Of a DNA stretch of 64,000 bases, positions 60,503 through 64,000 are shown piece after piece. The translations under genes and the position numbers were made by a program. The notes beneath the pieces are model-generated. The model had not been told where the DNA came from and did no database searches. It saw only the letters and a program-made list of their open reading frames with translations. Position 1 is the stretch's first letter; every line of letters starts with the position of its first letter. This DNA comes from Nostoc sp. S4. GTDB taxonomy: Bacteria; Cyanobacteriota; Cyanobacteriia; Cyanobacteriales; Nostocaceae. The stretch is taken from positions 33,717 to 97,716 of the forward strand of contig JAQYWR010000029.1 in the NCBI GenBank assembly GCA_029379225.1, read 5' to 3'.

Positions 60503-62098
60503 TTAATTAATAGGCACACTCCACCAAGCTAAAGCATAGGGTTGAGTTGCTTGATTTAACTTTTGACGAAACTGGACGCGGATTTTGTAATTTCCAGTAG
60601 CAGCAACGGGACAAAAAATATGTTGTACGCTATCGATTTGGCTAATTGAGGAACAAACAGCGCTGAGATTTGAGTTTTGAGCGTCAGCTTTTATTAAGTA
60701 AAGGTCGAGGTTATTCAAGCCGCGATCGCGAAAATTTTCACCTACATCATACTGCTGATTTTTATTGCGATCGTTGAGTTCTACTAATCGATCCCAACTC
60801 AGGGTAATAGCCACAAAACTACCCTGCTTTAAGGGTTTTGCTAACGTATAATCAACAGAGCTTCCAACAATGATTGTACGATAATCCCAGCCAATAGGCG
60901 GCACAACAGCTGATGGCTGCCATTGACCAGCATTAAATTGCTGATAAGCTCGAAATACATTTAAATGACCCGCTCCCATTTGGGCATCCAAAGGAATTTT
61001 TGGATCTCGATAAGCATCAGAAGCTAGCCAGTCTTGATTTTGTTTATCAATAAGCGTGCGAGTCATTCCCAAGCGCAAACCATCACCACTATCTTGGATT
61101 TTGTCTGCTGAATTGAGCAATACAGCTTTCATTACTTGATGATGGCGAGAATCTGTACTCCAATGCGGTTGTTTTGTGCGTATTTGTCGATCGCCGAGTT
61201 CCTGCAACAAAGCAACACTCGCGGTAACTTGAGGTGCTGCAAAACTTGTTCCCGTGACTTTATTTGATTTGCCATCAGGATTAAGTAAAGTAATGTTATT
61301 ACCAGGAGCAACTATACTGATAGCGCGACGCCCATCAAGATCGAATTCCCTGCCAGCTAGTCGCCCACTCACTCCTTGATTAGCACCAGCCAGATTAGCA
61401 ACATCTACTTTGTTAAAAATCCCCCCCCTGCGGGATGAGAAAGCGACATTCATCCCGTTAAAGTTGTCTGTAGGAATAGGAATACCACCTTTTCCCTGGT
61501 TGCCAGCGATCGCATACAAAACATCATGAACGCGACTAGACCAGTCAACACATAAAGTTAATAAAGCATTGCCGTCTAAAGCAGCCTCTGGTCGAGGATC
61601 GCGGCTTAGAGGTTCACCAAAGCTAAAGTTAATTGCACGCACATCTCCACCATTTTGCAGGGCTATGTGCTGGGCTGATAAGCACTCTTCTGCCTGACCC
61701 ATATTTCTAGTCGAACCAACAGCAGACGAGTAAAGTCGCGCCCCCGGAGCAACTCCCGGTATGCCTTTGTCATGACTCACCATCACACCAGCAACATTGT
61801 AAGCATGGGGGTCAACACCGCTATTTGATTTCGCTGGGCCATTGCGTAAGAAGACTGCTGCTAAAGATATGGCACGGTTTTTAGATACTGCTTTATCCCA
61901 GCCAAACATTCCTGGGCGGCCAATTTCTACCTGACCAATAGCAATCTTGCGACCGATTAAATTATAAGGAGTTTGGTGTAGTTTCAGAGCATCAATACCG
62001 TTAGTTCCCAAGGGAGATTCTAAAACAGAAGCAATTACCGGCGCACTCAAACACGAAGCACTCAATCCCCAAATTATCCAGGTTAGTTTTTTAGTCAT
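60503..62098 (-). CDS. Exported S8-family subtilase
   Basis: A 531-residue protease-like protein with a signal peptide (residues 1-23, cleavage near VIAS). The subtilisin fold is recognisable: His98 in DPHAYNVAG (the usual HGTHVAG with changes), oxyanion Asn200 in YAIAGNQG, and Ser285 in GTSFAAPQV. At the catalytic Asp position the sequence reads GQVEIGRPG, with Glu58 in place of Asp. Activity is possible but uncertain. The ~150-residue C-terminal domain (about 385-531) is beta-rich, with a PPC-like end (VQHIFCPVAATGNYKIRVQF). It lies 191 bp upstream of the serpin gene on the same strand, so the two may form a protease-inhibitor pair. Confidence 0.88.
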   Translation of the reverse strand: MTKKLTWIIWGLSASCLSAPVIASVLESPLGTNGIDALKLHQTPYNLIGRKIAIGQVEIGRPGMFGWDKAVSKNRAISLAAVFLRNGPAKSNSGVDPHAYNVAGVMVSHDKGIPGVAPGARLYSSAVGSTRNMGQAEECLSAQHIALQNGGDVRAINFSFGEPLSRDPRPEAALDGNALLTLCVDWSSRVHDVLYAIAGNQGKGGIPIPTDNFNGMNVAFSSRRGGIFNKVDVANLAGANQGVSGRLAGREFDLDGRRAISIVAPGNNITLLNPDGKSNKVTGTSFAAPQVTASVALLQELGDRQIRTKQPHWSTDSRHHQVMKAVLLNSADKIQDSGDGLRLGMTRTLIDKQNQDWLASDAYRDPKIPLDAQMGAGHLNVFRAYQQFNAGQWQPSAVVPPIGWDYRTIIVGSSVDYTLAKPLKQGSFVAITLSWDRLVELNDRNKNQQYDVGENFRDRGLNNLDLYLIKADAQNSNLSAVCSSISQIDSVQHIFCPVAATGNYKIRVQFRQKLNQATQPYALAWWSVPIN

Positions 62099-62131
62099 TT
62101 GTTATTTGTCATTTGTCATTTGTTATTGGAC
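62097..62131. repeat. Heptamer repeat tract upstream of the subtilase
   Basis: Five heptamers, TCATTTG, TTATTTG, TCATTTG, TCATTTG and TTATTGG, begin inside the first codon of the subtilase gene (complement) and run upstream. They would overlap its ribosome binding site. Confidence 0.7.
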
Positions 62132-62314
62132 ATCGCAGTGCTGTTAGCGGTAGCGGGGCGTTTAGCCCGTTAGGAGTTATTATTCTCTCTGTCCCCGTGC
62201 GTCTTTACCTCCCCACTTCCCAATACCTAAAAAAGCTGGGATCAAAGTTATAATATCTGGCTCAATATTTGGTTACAATGTTTACAGACGAGGACGCTTG
62301 AAAATCCACTAGCC

Positions 62315-63022
62315 ATGACCCAAAACCTATCTCAAAAGCCCATTGTAATTGCTCCATCTATCCTATCAGCCGATTTTAGTCGTCTGGGTGACGAAATTCG
62401 CGCCATAGATGCTGCTGGAGCAGATTGGATTCATGTTGATGTAATGGATGGTCGTTTTGTACCTAATATTACGATAGGCCCTCTGATTGTGGAGGCGATT
62501 CGTCCGATTACAACCAAGCCCCTGGATGTCCACTTGATGATTGTGGAGCCAGAAAAGTATGTAGAGGATTTTGCTAAGGCGGGTGCAGATCATATCACCG
62601 TACATTGCGAACATAATGCTTCTCCACACTTGCACCGCACCTTAGGGCAAATTAAAGAGCTTGGTAAAACAGCTGGAGTTGTACTTAATCCTGGTAGCCC
62701 TCTAGAACTAATTGAATACGTTTTAGATTTGTGCGATTTAGTACTAATTATGAGCGTTAACCCTGGTTTTGGTGGTCAAAGCTTTATCCCTGGTGTGTTA
62801 CCCAAAATCCGTAAGTTACGTCAAATGTGTGATGAACGTGGTCTTAACCCCTGGATTGAAGTAGATGGGGGACTGAAGGCAAATAATACCTGGCAAGTTT
62901 TAGAAGCGGGAGCCAATGCGATCGTTGCTGGTTCAGCTGTATTTAATGCTAATGATTATGCAGAGGCTATTACAGCAATTCGTAACAGCAAACGTCCTAT
63001 TCCAGAATTAGCCAAGGTTTAA
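62315..63022 (+). CDS. rpe: Ribulose-phosphate 3-epimerase
   Basis: A 235-residue TIM-barrel enzyme interconverting ribulose-5-phosphate and xylulose-5-phosphate in the Calvin cycle and pentose phosphate pathway. Family motifs are all present: VIAPSILSADFSRLGDE, WIHVDVMDGRFVPNITIGP, PLDVHLMI, HITVHCEH, VLNPGSPLE, LIMSVNPGFGGQSFIP, WIEVDGGLKANN and IVAGSAVF. The metal-binding His and Asp residues and both catalytic Asp residues are kept. The ATG at 62315 gives a normal N-terminus. A Rho-independent terminator follows at 63055-63090. Confidence 0.97.
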   Translation: MTQNLSQKPIVIAPSILSADFSRLGDEIRAIDAAGADWIHVDVMDGRFVPNITIGPLIVEAIRPITTKPLDVHLMIVEPEKYVEDFAKAGADHITVHCEHNASPHLHRTLGQIKELGKTAGVVLNPGSPLELIEYVLDLCDLVLIMSVNPGFGGQSFIPGVLPKIRKLRQMCDERGLNPWIEVDGGLKANNTWQVLEAGANAIVAGSAVFNANDYAEAITAIRNSKRPIPELAKV

Positions 63023-63054
63023 TTCATTTTTGCATTGACAATACCTATAAAAAC

Positions 63055-63090
63055 AGGTTGAGCAAATTGATTGCCCAACCTATTTTTATT
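63055..63090 (+). terminator. Rho-independent terminator of rpe
   Basis: AGGTTGAGCAA (63055-63065) pairs with TTGCCCAACCT (63071-63081) with one mismatch and is followed by ATTTTTATT. It lies 33 bp after the stop codon. Confidence 0.8.
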
Positions 63091-63293
63091 TCCAATAGAA
63101 AACTGGAAGTTATTCAAGTTTTTAACTTCCAGTAATTACTATATAAATTGAAAGTTTATAAACTAAAGATAATCCAGGTTGGGAGGACTAGGATTATAAT
63201 AGTCGAAAGAGAAGCGTATGAGCTACTAGTTATACTAGCCACAACAACAACAATATTACCGTAACTTTTCTATTTCCATTCTTGGTGTTGATG

Positions 63294-63520
63294 CTAAGCG
63301 TTTGCTTTATTGACTAAAGCAACATCAACCACAATATAGAAAGCTTTATCAACACTATTTCCACCGCCTGCAGTTCGATGAAAGTTGTATAAAGTTTGGT
63401 TTGGGGGAAGCCACCTCTCCAAAATTTCTTTGCTTCGACTTTCTCGGAAAAAGAACCACCAATAGCAACGGTTGCATTATTGGTCTTGACTGAAGAATTA
63501 TCTACTACACAAAATACTGA
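63294..63520 (-). pseudogene. Frameshifted fragment of an unknown gene
   Basis: On the minus strand one frame reads SVFCVVDNSSVKTNNATVAI and continues GGSFSEKVEAKKFWRGGFPQ. At ACTTTATACAAC, a single-base loss shifts to the next frame: LYNFHRTAGGGNSVDKAF, then YIVVDVALVNKANA and the stop at 63294. The upstream end is bounded by a stop. Codon-like quality is good on both sides, so this is a recently decayed C-terminal fragment. I do not recognise the family. Confidence 0.6.
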
Positions 63521-64000
63521 CTACTTTCATAATCAGTTTGATATATTTCATGTTAATAAATAATTATTGATTTTATTTTTTAAATTAACTTGCTTGCCAA
63601 TACCTCTATTTCAGTTGAAGTTGTTATTTTGATTTTATCAATATTATCAGTATATATTTGCCATTTTGGCAGATTTATGAAAAATCTGCCATGTATTAAA
63701 GAATAGCATGGCAGTATCTTATAGCAATCCTAATATCTGAAAGTGAAAAATATCAGTGGTAGCTGTTGATTGTTAACAGGAGCTAGTAGGTTGCGTATTT
63801 TCTAAAAATTGTTTGCTTTTATCGTTCCTGTAGGGTAGTAACTGGCTTTCAACAGCCAACAGTAGTAAGATTTTACAAAAGATTTAGGACTGCTATAGAG
63901 ACTCAATCAACTCTCAGGCAAAATCTATTGATGCAAATTTTCTAACGGGACTTAAACAAAAATCAAGCCCAAATGTAGCCCAAACTGGCTTTATAAGAAG

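Larger units (their letters stand above)
63023..64000. other. Terminal intergenic region with hairpins and a pseudogene
   Basis: Beyond the rpe terminator the region holds an 11-bp hairpin, ACTGGAAGTTA (63102-63112) with TAACTTCCAGT (63123-63133), a frameshifted gene fragment (63294-63520), and a 10-bp hairpin, TGGCAGATTT (63667-63676) with AAATCTGCCA (63682-63691). From 63700 to the end I see nothing supportable. Confidence 0.55.

Noticed and set aside
1..64000. tRNA or rRNA genes
   Set aside because: I looked for T-loop motifs such as GGTTCGAATCC and for conserved rRNA segments by eye and found none. A tRNAscan run would be decisive.

Overview
The window looks like chromosomal DNA from a filamentous, probably heterocyst-forming cyanobacterium (Nostocales). 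Evidence: many copies of the HIP1 octamer GCGATCGC; several heptanucleotide tandem-repeat tracts of the kind known in heterocystous cyanobacteria; and recognisable cyanobacterial genes, namely purD next to nblS (hik33), ntcB, a homologue of the C-terminal domain of the orange carotenoid protein, a siderophore receptor with an AMIN domain, and a cyanobacterial type I secretion (T1SS) cassette. I found no rRNA, tRNA or CRISPR array and no complete insertion sequence.

Layout. 1-4.6 kb: end of a membrane protein, a secreted pentapeptide-repeat protein, an M20 amidohydrolase and a B12-binding radical SAM enzyme. 4.6-9.1 kb: iron-uptake locus with an AraC/PchR-type regulator and a TonB-dependent siderophore receptor, preceded by a decayed receptor start that has been split by a 125-bp MITE-like element. 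9.4-12.9 kb: CDP-alcohol phosphatidyltransferase, 2OG-Fe(II) oxygenase and a GH13 glucan enzyme. 13.4-15.0 kb: a family 39 glycosyltransferase gene broken by a frameshift and a nonsense codon. 15.4-19.3 kb: a giant polytopic membrane protein. 19.6-24.3 kb: a sugar-nucleotide epimerase, purD and nblS.

24.7-34.6 kb, all on the minus strand, is the most distinctive block: HlyD adaptor, an ABC exporter with cNMP-binding and protease-dead C39-like domains, a parvulin-type prolyl isomerase, and four tandem paralogues made of two pre-peptidase-C-like, calcium-loop-bearing halves. They share leaders and 3' hairpins. I infer a dedicated type I secretion system with a clustered substrate family. A 42-bp tandem repeat array separates exporter and adaptor, and a cytosine-C5 methyltransferase remnant lies just beyond the array.

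35.4-50 kb: DUF2470 protein, PPP-type phosphatase, M48 protease, DUF4330 protein, a triad-less alpha/beta hydrolase, two hypotheticals, an FtsE-like ATPase, a WecB/TagA/CpsF glycosyltransferase, a NarL-type regulator, an RsbU/RsbW-like phosphatase and anti-sigma-type kinase pair, the OCP-CTD homologue, and a QueG-HAD fusion. 50.5-63 kb: ntcB with an NtcA-type site at its start, alpha-amylase, a DUF1003-like protein, a TrpD-like phosphoribosyltransferase, an LCP protein, a small membrane protein with repeat-derived coding sequence, an AI-2E-type permease, a lipoprotein serpin next to an S8 subtilase, and rpe. The last kilobase holds hairpins and one frameshifted pseudogene. Several intergenic regions carry MITE-like inverted-repeat elements.
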